Shown here: positions 45,329 to 57,130 of the stretch, one piece after another | How the letters are laid out: each line of letters opens with the position of its first letter | Numbering within the stretch: position 1 is the stretch's first letter | Origin: Megalobrama amblycephala | Taxonomy: Eukaryota > Chordata > Actinopteri > Cypriniformes > Xenocyprididae | Assembly: GCF_018812025.1 (NCBI RefSeq) | Contig: NC_063057.1 | Coordinates: forward strand, 13,413,841-13,477,840 | Reading direction: 5' to 3' | Length of the DNA: 64,000 nt | Program-made: the position numbers and the translations under genes | Notes under the pieces: generated by a model | Database searches by the model: none | What the model was told of the DNA's origin: nothing | The model's input: the letters and a program-made list of their open reading frames with translations, nothing else

Positions 45329-45332
45329 TTAA

Positions 45333-46372
45333 TGCACATTTTTATTTTATTTTAAACAAGTTTGAAATCAAACATAAATTGGCAATACCGGACACCCTTA
45401 AGACCAATGGGTTATTTATGTTGTCCTATAGCCAAGTAGAAATAAAAAAAGAGAAAGAGTAATATTAATATGCCTTATATTTCATGGTGCCTCCCACAAC
45501 AAAGGGACTTAGATATGACTTGTCAAAAAAAAAGAAAAAAAAAAGGAGATCAAGATGCTTACCTATTTTGGAGGTAACCTGTGTCTTGCTAATTTTTAGC
45601 ATGCTGTATTTTCATTATTTACAAACAAATAAGTTACTAATGGAGATGGGAATTTATTCAACTCTACTGTCACTGGAATTGTGTGTTTTTATACTATAAA
45701 GTCTTCTAGTGAGGCCGATATTGCAGCAGTTCAGGGCTGGTGCTGCTGGTCTCTGTGTTTGCTGTAGAAACAGTAAAAGCCTAATTTCATGACTGGCTGG
45801 GCTTTATGTGTGAGACATTATTTAAAATGTGCAAAAGTCCACACAATATATCAACCGGTTTTCTCTCTCTCCCCCATCATCTGTCCTTTTTATAGCGCCC
45901 TCAGCGTCAGCTCTTTCTTTTTCCATTACTTTTTCCCCCTCTCTTTACCTCCTCTTCGTCTTCTATTTTTTTTTCTCAAGAGTCCCTTCAGCACAGCTGA
46001 TGACAGAACTCGACTAGCTTGCAGTGACCACAAATAGATGTGCAAAACAGCTGAGAAAAGTGTTTCATACTGTGAAAAAGCCTGAAAAATAATGTAGGCC
46101 TGATGAACCAAGGTTTTTATGTGCCTTTTCAGTTGCTGATTAACAGAATTTTCTCTGACAAAGGCATATTTGTTGGCCAAAGCAATAATTTGACATGCTT
46201 GTGTTACATTTTTACATTTTATGCTGTTTTTGTAATTAATTGCTTTGTGTTTCATAATTGTTTTTCATTAAACTTTTTAATAGCTTTTTTTTTTTGTAGA
46301 GATTTGGGGTAAGATATTTTTTATTTTTTTTTTTTTTTTTTTTTTTATTATTTACGTATTAGAAACAAGTTT
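45333..46372. other. Non-coding stretch, no gene seen
   Basis: Contains a CT-rich tract (45860-45985), which creates overlapping frames on both strands, and T runs at 46287-46297 and 46325-46346. No gene or repeat end was recognised. Confidence 0.5.
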
Positions 46373-46738
46373 AGGGGCCATTTACAGCTAAAAACGGAAA
46401 ACTTTTTATGTGGTTTGGCCATTCATTTACATGACACCTGTGTTTTGGGGGCCTGAAAATGCATTCAGAGTTGAAAACAAAACCATTATCATCTCCACGT
46501 AAACTGAAAAATTGTAAATTTGTGAAAATGGTGACGTCATTGATGTGTATTTATAGGCGCATAGTGTTTCATAGTGACATGGCCAACTACTGGCCTGGCA
46601 GGCATAATACAGCGTTTTTAGTCATTTTCGCTGATTAGTGTGATTGGGGATTGGTTTTACAACATTATCATCTGTACGCAAAAAAATGTGAAGGAAAAAC
46701 TTTTCCATTTTTAGTACATTGTTGTGTAAACGTACCCT
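46373..46738. mobile_element. MITE-like element, AGGGTACGTTTACAC-type ends
   Basis: Left AGGGGCCATTTACAGC and inverted right AGGGTACGTTTACACAAC match in the pattern seen in a common fish DNA-transposon group. 366 bp, AT-rich, non-coding. Flanks do not show a clear duplication. Confidence 0.55.
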
Positions 46739-47910
46739 TAAGCTCACCAAAAATAATGACAAATAGCCCCATTTCTGTAACATAAGCCATCATTCACCGA
46801 AAACTGAGAATGGGAACATTTTCCAAGATTTTTACATGCTGAGATTTTAATATTATCTAATAATGCTATTTAGTAAATCCCCAGAGAACCTCATCCATGT
46901 TAGTAGTATTGGTAAGAATTAAGTATTTTGTGCTGCTTGCTCTGAGCCAGTGGAGAGATTGAGCAAACATGTTTACTGTGGACTGCATAATCCTGTATAG
47001 CACTTTGTCACATGCCTGCAAGGTCCAGAGCCTGATAACCTGAACCAAAGATCTGCAGAGAAGCTGAAGTGTACTTACAGCCCTTAGCATTTGTTCGTCT
47101 TTGCTGTCAGAATGCAATCTTGTCAAAATTTGTTGCTGTCCTCCCCTTGTCAAATTTTGCTGGTGTAACATTTTAAATGCACAGATAATCCTTGAGGCAC
47201 TTACAAGAATAAAAAAAGGGAAATAAAACTCCAAGCAAGACCTTCCCAAACACAAAAATACAGTATCCTTCATTGTTATTGAACAAGCCATTGCAAAAAC
47301 AAGCACACCTTTAAAAAAATCCTTTAAAAAAATCACGAATGACGAGGAGGTTGATATTTGACACATCCTGATGTTTATATCCAGTACAAACTAATGGAAA
47401 AACAGTCTTACCTTTTTGACATTGGAATATTACTCATTAATATATCAATATCTCTGTTTAATATTTTTTGCTAATTTCTTTTTTTCCTTCTTTTGCTATT
47501 TGCTCTTTTGCCATTGTGATGTATATACGAGTCAAACAGCTTCTCAAACAAGAAAAAAAGTACTGCGTGACTTGATTTTGTCCACTGGGAATTGATTGGA
47601 CCATTGGATAGTTGTGGTTTGCTATTGCTATGATCTCATGTGAGCTGCTTGCGTTGTGTGAACATAGTGCACTTCGCTCTGAAACCTGCCGCAACTGGTT
47701 TAATTAGATCTCAGCCTTTGCCCTGTGATAAGCGCACTAAGCCATATCTCAGTTTTGTTTTCTGTTTAATTGACAAGATGCTTTGCCAAAGCAATGGCAC
47801 AAAACACAATGTTAGTAATCTGTTAGGTTTATTACAAAACTGTACAAAACTGTGCTGCTTTAATGCATTGCAGGTTTGTCAAAACGGAATGTAGCTTTTG
47901 GTCGTGCTAC
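46739..47910. other. Stretch holding the longest uninterrupted frame of the window
   Basis: A 166-codon minus-strand frame (46866-47366) has an in-frame TAG shortly before its ATG. The predicted protein has a hydrophobic N-terminal half with two possible membrane segments (about residues 8-35 and 42-62) and a polar C-terminal half. I recognise no family, motif or splice context. Chance is plausible but less so than for the shorter frames. Confidence 0.4.
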
Positions 47911-48029
47911 ACCGGTACTTGCTGGAGAAAGTAGTTAGCTACAGGAAAAGCTACACTGTTTTAAAAGCAACTGATCTACTATCAAGCTACTGAAAAATGT
48001 AGTTAAGTTAGTAGTAATCCCCAACGCTG
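47911..48029. repeat. Short hAT-like fragment ending CCCCAACGCTG
   Basis: Repeated AGTAG/GCTAC words (AAAGTAGTTAGCTAC, GAAAAATGTAG) end in TAATCCCCAACGCTG, the right end of the CAGCGTTGGGG hAT group. The left end (CTTGCTGGAGAAAG) is a degraded match. About 120 bp remain. Confidence 0.5.
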
Positions 48030-48059
48030 CTACACACTGGATTCAAAATAATTTGTTAA

Positions 48060-48420
48060 AGTCCCCATGAACCGGAAGTTGCAAACGAATTTTCTCCAGT
48101 GTTGTGACGTATTTCCAAGTGAAACGGAATATTGAATAGAGGGCAGGGTTTTACTTTAGCGCTCCTCCTCTCTATCTCTCACTCATAGCAGACTAACGGT
48201 TGAAGGGGAGTGGTTTAAGCATTTTCAACCCAAGCCGTCAAACTGACGTCATCAGAGAAGGAACGCCGTTCCAGACTGGAAGTAACTTTTCAGATTTTGA
48301 TTAAAGATTATCACGACAAACAAATTTTTTCTGTGTATTAACTTGCACGGATTATTTGTTCACCACAAGACTAGTAATATTCACTAACAAAGTAGGGTCA
48401 ATTTTTATTTCATGTCGACT
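48060..48420. mobile_element. TTAA-site MITE, AGTC..CATGAA family
   Basis: Flanked by TTAA at 48056-48059 and 48421-48424. The left end AGTCCCCATGAACC and inverted right end AGTCGACATGAAATAAA match. 361 bp, non-coding, with a balanced centre (AAGCCGTCAAACTGACGTCATC). Its ends resemble those at 7065, 53341 and 56562. Confidence 0.82.
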
Positions 48421-49578
48421 TTAAGATTAAAAACTTAAAACATTTAAAAGACATTCAATGGTTTTGTTTGAAGGTTGTAGCGAGGCCACCAGCGGGTGCT
48501 TATTCTGCCCCAGTATAGTGATGGCCACACTGACTACTGTAAAAAAAAAAAAAAAGATTTATTGAATTATTATCATCCACATGAAAGCACTATCATAATG
48601 GTGAATGATGACCCTGCAAGCATCTGTTAAAGCAACAGAAATACTTGTCAATTATCTTCTTGCCTCTTAGAGGGTGTATGATGTTTACATTTTTGTTGCC
48701 CTCGTTTGCTGTTCATTAAAGCTGAACGCAACAGTTCAAGATGTCAAACAGAACCTCAGGCCTTCACACGTCTCAACACACAAAACTGAGACTCAGCTGT
48801 GACCGAGCACCATCCATCCAACCTAACTCGCCCTGCGCGCTGTGGCGTCCGTGACTGAGATGGAGGGTTTCATTAAGAATAATTAGATATAGCTGTTTTA
48901 GAAAAGCGCGTGGGAGGCAGGAGCGCTTATGTGTGCCGCAGGTTTGAACGCTGGCATTCGCTGGCTCCTATCCTTCTGTGCCATGAGTTTTCCCTTCACA
49001 CTGATGCACAAGATTCAGATGCCATCTGTGGTCATTTTTCTGCTGTGTGTGTGCATGTACGTGTCTTGTGGATGACAGCGCTGTGTGTAGCTCAGATGTA
49101 TAGTGGCGATGGATGAGCCGGGTCAGTGCAGAAATAGAATTTGGAACACACTGCGGCTGTGACTGTATCTTCTTATTATAACAGTAACCAGTGAGACTCG
49201 TAGAAATCAATGATTAGAAACGAATGCACTTTCATATTCTTGGCTTTGAGGATTTGAATCACAGATTTGCTTTTATAAGCTTTGATCTAAAGCCTTGGAT
49301 CAAGAAATGCATTCAAATTAGTCCACATCTGCTGCAACAAGGCTGTTTTTTTTTTGTTTGATTTTTGACCTATTCTTTAGTAATGCACACAGTATTGGTG
49401 TTTTAGTGATGATTTAGAAATTTTACTATAGTTCTGGCGTAATAACCATAGTTTAAGATCATAGATAACCATAGATAACCATAGATAATAGTTTAAGAGC
49501 ATATAACATTGGTGAATTTATGGATAGATCCTTATTATCATTGTTAGATTAACAGGTAAACAGGTAAAACTGTGTTAG
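48421..49578. other. Non-coding stretch, no gene seen
   Basis: Contains an A run (48541-48555) and a small tandem repeat of ATAGATAACC (three units, 49461-49489) bracketed by TAGTTTAAGA words. No gene seen. Confidence 0.5.
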
Positions 49579-49834
49579 AAACTGTAAACCTTAATGCTCA
49601 AAATAATTAATTGGTTTGAATAGGACAAACTTAAATTAAACAAATTAGTTTTTCTTTCAAGTTCACAGAACTGATATATTTTAAGTAAACTGAACTGTTT
49701 CATTGTTTTGAGTTTTATGAACTTATTTCTTTTAATTTGAACTGGGCTGGGATTTCTATTTCTTAACTTAAAAATTTTGAGGCAACTGATTGCCTCAAAT
49801 TTGAGTTTTGCCAACTTATTCAGGTTTATAGTGT
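49579..49834. mobile_element. MITE-like repeat, ACACTGTAAACCC family, second copy
   Basis: The left end ACTGTAAACCTTAATGCTC and the following AATAATTAATTGGTTTGA are the inverse of the right end of 20461-20987. The right side (TTTTGAGGCAACTGATTG, TGAGTTTTGCCAAC, ATAGTGT) is the inverse of that copy's left side. About half its length, through internal deletion. Confidence 0.68.
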
Positions 49835-51846
49835 GCCTTTATCATTTATTTTTGCTACTTTATAAATGTCTTTTATAAATGTTATCTAACTTTTGTTCCA
49901 GACACAGACTTCTTGAAATATGAAACTATATCATACAAATATAATTTTTTAAACCTATGATGATCTAAACAAAGATTGATCTGCTATACGAGCATTTCAG
50001 TATATGTTTGAAAATTATTGATCAGTTATTACATATTAAGACTGTCCTTCATTTCCACCACAATTTTATGAAGTTTTATCAGAAATGTATGTAAATATCA
50101 CTTCAGAACAGAATATTTTTTCTTGTACATCATTTCGAATTTCAGTTGTATTTTTGTCAAAATGCTTTCTAAAAAAAATATTTGTGTGTGTGTGAAATTA
50201 GAATACATAAAAACCTACGGAATTAGTTGTTTTATTTAAAAAAGATATTTTTCCACCACAAAATGAATGTTAATTTGAAAATATGAATTGGTTGTTCACT
50301 GAAAAAAAATGATAAAGACAGTTCAGCTTTTGCCAACACAGGAATAATTTACATTTTAAAATGTAATAAAATAGAAAACAGTATTTCACAATATTATTAT
50401 TTTTACTGTATTTTTGATCATATGAATGCAGCTTTAGTGAGAGTAAGAGATTTCTTTCACAAACATTGCACAAAAAATAGTTTACCATTTTTATGATATA
50501 TAAAGAGAAATATGAGGCAGTCTTAAGTCTTTAAATGTAAAGTGATCTCATAGACATAGAGTTTCTGAGCAAGAAAAAAGTTTGCGAAAGAGATCATCTG
50601 AAGAGTCTAACTGTGATGATGAAATATCTCAGAAGCAGCATCACAATAAATCAGTGCAGGCCCTTCATCCTGGCACTCGGCATATTATTCTCAAATCAGA
50701 TTGCTTCATGAGGATCCTATGAGAAGCCATAGACCTGGGTTACCACGGCGATGGAATAATATCTGCTGTGGGTGACTGCAGTCATGTGTCTGCCCTGTCA
50801 AAGCAAGAGAGCGATATTTTCTTTTCTCTGCCTATGTCTTTTTTGTCAAAGCCAATGTTTGCCATCATTTAATCACTCCATCCGTGCCCCAACAGATAAT
50901 GGAATAAAAATGAGCCATGCCATCATCATGTCTAAATCATTAAATCATACAAATGTGTGTGTCTGACTGCCTTCTGTGCTGGCATGTAATTACAATCAAA
51001 AAGTCTGAATGACGCTCGCTCTCTTTCCCTTCTGCAGCACAGGCTCTTCTGAGTGGCTTCGTTAAAATTCAGCATATTTTCTTTTGTGTGGGCATATTGT
51101 CCTCCTCGCTCATCATCATTGTGTTGCAAACCAGTTCAGTTTTAGCAGTATTTGTCATCACGTTCAATCAAAGATGTAACCACATCATTATGCAATAATT
51201 TGAGAATAAACCATTGCATACCCCATCAGTTGACCACTAATTTGAATATCGAGGGTGGACATGTCTCCTTCAGTGTCTAAGGTGGTTATAACCCTGCATT
51301 CAGTATTTGTTGCCATTATGTAGGTGTGAAAGTGAAATGTTGTCAGAATGACTCATCAAAGTCAGCCCACTAGCTAGATTGTCAAAGTTTATCTGGCCAG
51401 TGAATGAATGTGGGCAGCCATTCTGCCTACAAAATGATTGTTAAAACCACACAGGCCTGTATTTCCAAGCAAATTTTGATTCTCTGCAGCATACCTATAT
51501 GATGATAATAGACCATAGGCATTACTAGAGCCAGCCCACTCAGAAATCTGTAATTAAGCTGTGCATTTATATGATCGCTTCTCAAATTTGCTAAAAACAG
51601 CGAGTGCCTTCCCACTCATTTAAACCATTGAAATTTGATACATTAAGTATTATCCTTCCCTGTAGACAGTGGTTGACCCAGTCATAGGCAACATACTTTA
51701 GGGCGGTAATGTTCGTCAGTCTCTTATCTGAATGTTCTCTTTTCCAGTAAAATCTCAAACTAAAGTGAAACCAAATACTGATATACATCTGCTGACTAAC
51801 AAATGCAATTTTACTTGTTATTTTAAGTTAGTTGAGCTAGAGTCAC
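49835..51846. other. Non-coding stretch with one repeat fragment
   Basis: 50318-50472 (CAACACAGGAATAATTTAC, ATTTTTGATCATATGAATG, GAGATTTCTTTCAC) is a fragment of the GTTTGGGGTC-end family. The remainder shows no gene or repeat ends. Confidence 0.5.
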
Positions 51847-51988
51847 TTAAAGGCACAATATGTATTTTTGTTTTCCTGCTATTCAAAACAAAGGCGTAGT
51901 TTGATGACGTCTTGACTGCTCATATTGGGTAATGCAGCGCTGTTTTATCATATTGCTGTACACTGCAGTTAGCTAGATCAATATTGGG

Positions 51989-52985
51989 TAGGGGTGTGAC
52001 GAGATCTCGTGTCACGAGATCTCGCGAGACTAATATGTGACGAGATTTCTCAACGAGGCGAAAAGTAGTCTCGTGATATTGCCAAGACAGAGTGGTTAGG
52101 ATGATTAGGAAAGAATATGCCACCTCTACGATATATTACGCCTCCACTGTCATTTTGCTTTGTATTTAAATAAAAAAAACATTTAATTCAGTTGGATAAT
52201 GGTCGCCGCCGCTCCATATTCACAGAGTATGCGCGAAAGTGAAAGTAAACGCAACCATTGTAACCATCTGTTAGCTCTGTATCAAAGAAAATTTTGGTCT
52301 TATTTGCACTTTGAATATTGAGAGAGTGCGATTATGGTTGCACTTATTGTGTAGTGTTACAATAAAAATGAATAACAGTTTTTTCTTAATCTTAAGCACA
52401 AACAATAAGGTTTCATTTGTTAACATTTGTTAATGCACTGTGAACTATCATGAACTAACAATGAAAGTCTATTTTTATTAACTAACAAAGATTAATAAAT
52501 ACTGTAGCAAATATATTGCTTATTGTTAGTTGATGTTGGTTAATACATTAATGTTAATAAATGAGATCTTATTGTAAAGTGTTACCATTTTTATTTATAC
52601 TGTTTTATTTCTATGATCAATTTGTGGAAAGGAGTTCAGTTAGGAGGTCAAAAGTTGTAGAAGCTCATAAATCATGTACAGTAAGATCTGAAGAGACTGA
52701 AATCATACAGAAGAAAAGTCAGTCAGTTGAGTTAGTGGCAAAACCTTTTACAGTACTTGAGTATTGTTGTCTTTTACTACATATGATAATTCATACTCAG
52801 AAAGTAGAACTGAAATGACATTAATTACAAGATGATTAGTTAAAACATTTAAAATACACCTGCAGAATATTTTTAGTCACGTATTTCGCCATTGAGGATT
52901 TCTTAAAAATAGTGTGTAAAAATCTCGTCTCGTGAACTCAATCTCGAGTCTCGTCTTGTGAGCTACCTGTCTCGTCACACCCCTA
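51989..52985. mobile_element. hAT element, TAGGGGTGTGACGAGA family
   Basis: The left end TAGGGGTGTGACGAGATCTC and inverted right end TAGGGGTGTGACGAGACAGG match. Flanking 8-mers atattggg (51981-51988) and atattagg (52986-52993) agree at 7 of 8. Subterminal CTCGTG/TCTCG words are repeated near both ends, probable binding sites. The 85-codon frame at 52561-52818 has no recognisable domain. 997 bp, non-autonomous. Confidence 0.9.
52360..52590. repeat. TTAGTTAA-rich repeat inside the hAT
   Basis: GTTAACATTTGTTAATGC, AACTATCATGAACTAAC and GTTAGTTGATGTTGG, ending AGATCTTATTGTAAAGTGTTACC, match a common fish repeat whose ends are GGTAACACTTTACAATAAG. The left counterpart (GTGTTACAATAAAAATG) is degraded. 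It makes a third layer within 51851-53336. Confidence 0.55.
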
Positions 52986-53340
52986 ATATTAGGCATGGTA
53001 AAACATGGTACTCGGGGTAAATCAAGAAAACTAGATTTAAACAATAAGACTTACTGTGTTGAGCTATATAACATGATTAATTTTCTGTCTATGAATGTAT
53101 CCAAACAGTTGCTCAACTGTCTAATAAAACACATAATACATTAAAGCATCTTTGCTCTTTCCGTGGTTTCTACAAAATAAAATAGGCGACGCACAGAAAA
53201 ATTGCTTAAAATGGTTTCTGGATTTAAACATTCTTGGAAACATTTGGGATAATGTAAGTACACAAGTCAACAAAATATAAAACACTGTTCAAGTGGCTTT
53301 GGATATTTTAATCCAAATATCTTACATACTGTGCCTTTAA

Positions 53341-53705
53341 AGTCACCATGAAATCAAAAGTTACCATTCTTGTTTTTTTTTTCATGGAATACTGTTGGAT
53401 TTATTATAAATGATTTATCCGTGCATAGCACTATTATTTTTTTAATTCGTGTGCACTCGTAGCAACATCTCTTCTTTTCTATAATGATGTTTTCGGCACG
53501 AGGGCGGGACTGTCACTCAAATGGCATCACAAGCAATAGCAAATCACAATGATCCAATGATTCCAATCAATTCCAAATTGACAAAATCAAGTCCTACCCT
53601 ACATTTTTTTTTTTTTTTTTTTTCCCTGGGTCGAGAAGCCGCTTCACTTGGATAAACATCACACTAGGGAAGAAAGGTCTATCGTAACTTCCATTTTATG
53701 CCCAC
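53341..53705. mobile_element. TTAA-site MITE abutting its neighbour at a shared TTAA
   Basis: It begins AGTCACCATGAAATC directly after TTAA 53337-53340, which is also the right target copy of the element at 51851-53336. The right end (TTATGCCCAC before TTAA at 53706-53709) is a weaker inverse. The interior matches 7065-7387. A long T run lies at 53608-53622. Confidence 0.7.
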
Positions 53706-56557
53706 TTAAAAATTGTTTGGTGTTTGACTGTGTTAATATATGGTCACATTTACCATTATTCTGCAAATTTTTATTGGCAAAATTCAGTCCTTTCAATAGG
53801 AATCTACGTAATTAGCAATTCCATGTGAGAGCGAAACATTTCCCCAAGCAGATTCGCCCCATCAACCAACAGAAAACCAAAACTTTGCTAATGTGTCTGC
53901 ACCTTTATTGGTGTTGCTGGAATTAATGGACTCTGTTAGACTCCTGGTATTAATAACCGTGTTGCCGCTTTAGATGAAGGTGCTTCCAGCGGCTGTTGTT
54001 TGCTTCCGTTTGGAAGAATGATGGCTCGAGATGTTGTAAATTAGTTCACTAATCACAAACAGATTAGCTGCTCTCATATTACTCCCTCCCACTCCCACTC
54101 CTCTTGATTATTATGCCTGAGCTTTAATAGAATCTCTAAAACTCACCTAATTGAGAAAGAGAGATGAAGATATGGGAAGAGTGGGAGACGTTAGTTTAAA
54201 AAAAATTTGATTTAATCTCTCAATTACTCTGCGATAATTTGTTTGTCCATGCGTATATTGTTAACACCTGTTGCCATTTTGTTTGAATTCAATTTCACGT
54301 AGAACTTTATAACTTACTGTGGGCTCATTCATATAGCAGTAATGCTAGCTCTGCTGATAAAAGTTTGGTTTGCCATGCCACTTTATACCAGCGTCCAACT
54401 AGCCAATATTTCAGCATGTTTTCTTCATTTACGTAATCATAGGGAGTTGGTGTGGGTGTTAACAGCCTCGTTGACTGAACTCCCTTCTAAGTTAATGGCC
54501 TTATTGGCCCTCAGACAGCTCCAGGGAGTTTGAAAGTATCGGAGGCAGTCGATATTTTGTATCCTGCTCATACTTGATCAGAAATTTTTCTAAACACAAA
54601 GCCACATATTGCAAGTGTTATCCAGATGATTGTGTAACCAAGCATTTTTCTGAGGTTCTCCTACACTTACTGTAAGTACCCAATAGAATAAGAAAGTGAA
54701 GGCAGAACAGTTTGTGTTTATTAAGTGCAAATGTTTTTTTTTTTTTTTTTTCATTATTATTCTGTATATGTTTCTGTATATCTGTATATAAATATAAATA
54801 TATTTTGTAATATATAATTCATTCTCAAAGAGGAATAGTACACTTTTTTGGAGGATTTCAAAGCACTATTTATAAAAGCACTATTCATTTTTATTTTAAA
54901 ACTTGTGTATTATTTGAGCTGTAAAGTATACATTTTTGCAGTCATTTTAGATTTTATGGCATTATTGTCAAAATTCTAACTTTACAAAAAGGTTAGTATG
55001 TGATATATATATTTTTTTCATGCTAAAATAATATTAACACATATTGTTTATGTCTTGTGCATGTATTAAACAAATGACAACATTTTTGGATCCCATTCAC
55101 TTTTAAAGTGTCATACTGTAACTGTCGGGCTGATGGTTAGGGGTAGATTTACAGTTAAGTCACCCTGTCAGGCACAAAGAAGGGCACCTTTCACTAATGG
55201 GCATCACTTTACTACATTAGATGTAGAGGGTTGGACAGAAGAGGTACAATTTTTGACAGTTTCATACTTTCAGCACTCCTCTGTCATCTAGTCCACTAAT
55301 AATAAGCACTGCAGATCTTACTCAGTGCGTCCTGGAGAATTCTTGACCTCCATATTGCATTGTGGGATTTAGATGCCTAGCCATTTATCAAGCACAGGTC
55401 TGACTGAAAGTGCCTTTCACAGTGCCAGTAAAAAAAAAAATCCTGTAATGCAGACTGATGGAGAGGGAAAGTGTTTATACGGCTGTGCACATTTTTAGTC
55501 CTTAAACTAGATTTTGCTTTTATTTGCTCGGTTGCATCTCACACTATCGTCCTTTTGCTACCTCAGGGAATTTCCACAACAAAATAAGCCTAAACGCGTA
55601 GAGAAGTTTATCGCAAACTTCTTCTCTCACTTTTTTCTTGTCTGTAATAAATCGCCAGAGGTCTGCACATCCGAGATTTATCGCTTTCCCTCATCGGCTG
55701 CTTATAAACTGAAGATGAGTGACACAATCTAATATTCGGCACTTAAATGATGAATAATGTCAGACAACAACAAGCGGAGGGTACCGAAGCCTCTGAATAT
55801 TAAACGCCCAAACTCAATTTGGATCCGAAGGGAAATGAGCCGTTAATGGGGAGAGAGAGGCATGCTGTCGTCTCAGTATGAGATTTCAGGTTTGTTCCAT
55901 CAATCCAAACGCCCAGCCAGGTAATGGCACCATGGCCGGAGAGTGGCAGCTTGTCTGCCCTGTTAGGCCCTTAAGTGGCGGTCCCTAGTGTCACTGCTTG
56001 TCTATCAGGAGCTATTTGGGGAACAGGGGTTTCCTATTAAAGGCCTGGAGGTTAAGAGAGGAGTAATAGCCTCTAGAAATGCTGATAGAGCAGCACAAGG
56101 AAGAGTAATATGGTGCATCAACTGCTCTTGGAATTCACCGTATAACTGTGTCTTAGTAAATCACCAACACTATCCTGCTGTTTTTTTTTTTTGTTTTTTT
56201 TAAAATCACAATCTCTCCAAGGGTTATGGATATAAAGCATCAACAGACCAGCAGCTGTAGTTTTTCTGTTTTGCTTGCTGACGTGAATGAGTTCTACCAA
56301 GGACTTCCGCATCCAGATCTGATTTCAGGACCGCTAGCTAATTACCCAGACTCACTTTTGCATTGGGTCTGATAAGGGAATGAAAGCTGTAACAGCAGAC
56401 CAGAAACAACAGAGACAAGGCTTGATTAGCCGAATTAGTGTACTTTATCTTCTTATTGTTTTCATAGGTCTGACTCTTTTATTAAATAATCTAGAAGAAT
56501 GATAACAATGTTCACTTTGATTTTTTTTTCCCCCTTCAGTGCTGTAATTTGATTCCT
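53706..56557. other. Non-coding stretch with balanced, repeat-poor parts
   Basis: 53900-54140 and 55540-55990 are repeat-free with balanced composition. 54720-55030 is AT-rich. Short frames (54342, 55514, 55988) do not resemble proteins. Confidence 0.45.
53900..54140. promoter_or_regulatory. Candidate conserved non-coding element
   Basis: GGAATTAATGGAC, GGTATTAATAACCG, AATTAGTTCACTAATCAC, CAGATTAGCTGC and TTGATTATTATGCC cluster in a repeat-free block. Enhancer-like by appearance only. Confidence 0.25.
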
Positions 56558-56561
56558 TTAA

Positions 56562-57130
56562 AGTCAACATGAAACAGCACTTTGCAACTCATTTTGCTTC
56601 CATAATGGCTTTGTTTTCACTGGTCCAAACACTATATATATACTCCACACAGATGCACCGATACCAAGCTCATGCACTTTTACTCGTACTCTTAAAAATA
56701 ACCCCGATACCAAAGACCGAGACATTTTCCGTGCACAGACCCTGATGGCAGCAGCAGAAACAATGTCAGCCTCAAGGTGTGGAAATACTTCAAAATTAAT
56801 GATGACAACCCACACATTGCGGACTGCATGCTTTCAATCACAATTCGTTATCGATTAGTGAAGGCAGAATAGGCAGAATCACGCTGAATGACACAGACCA
56901 GAAGCGTGCTCTCTCGCACGCGCGATCCCAGTTCTCTCAGACAGCGCAATCAGTTCTCCTTGCGCCTGAATGGTCAAATTCATTGTGTGGAGTATCTCAC
57001 GTAAATACAGTTGGTTATGGCTTAAGTGGGCTTAAACATTTGGGTGAAAACAGGACATGTGTCAGTATCCATGGATTCGGTCTTAAAGGGACCATAGTCT
57101 AATTAAATATTTGCCATTAATGTTAATAAA
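56562..57130 (+). mobile_element. hAT relic inserted near the left end of a TTAA-type element
   Basis: 56562 starts AGTCAACATGAAACAGC after TTAA (56558-56561), the left end of the AGTC..CATGAA family. At about 56651 CAGATGCACCGATACC, a typical fish hAT end, begins, followed by a BED-finger-like peptide (56738-56833) and the CpG-rich TCTCGCACGCGCGATCCC. Neither right end is clear, so the limit at 57130 is approximate. Confidence 0.5.
56738..56833 (+). pseudogene. hAT transposase N-terminal relic (BED-finger-like)
   Basis: In the frame that includes codon 56777-56779 the reading is VWKYFKINDDNPHIADCM, preceded by a Ser/Asn-rich stretch. Many hAT transposases start their BED zinc finger with a (V/S)WKYF motif followed by a Cys. 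Only the first part of the finger is left, and the C-x2-C partner and the rest of the protein are not found downstream. It lies behind a hAT-type terminal sequence, which supports the call. Confidence 0.5.

Larger units (their letters stand above)
51851..53336. mobile_element. TTAA-site element, AGGCACAATATGTA family, host of a hAT
   Basis: Flanked by TTAA at 51847-51850 and 53337-53340. The ends AGGCACAATATGTA / TACATACTGTGCCT are inverse with one mismatch. Without the hAT at 51989-52985 it is about 0.49 kb. Non-coding. Confidence 0.88.
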
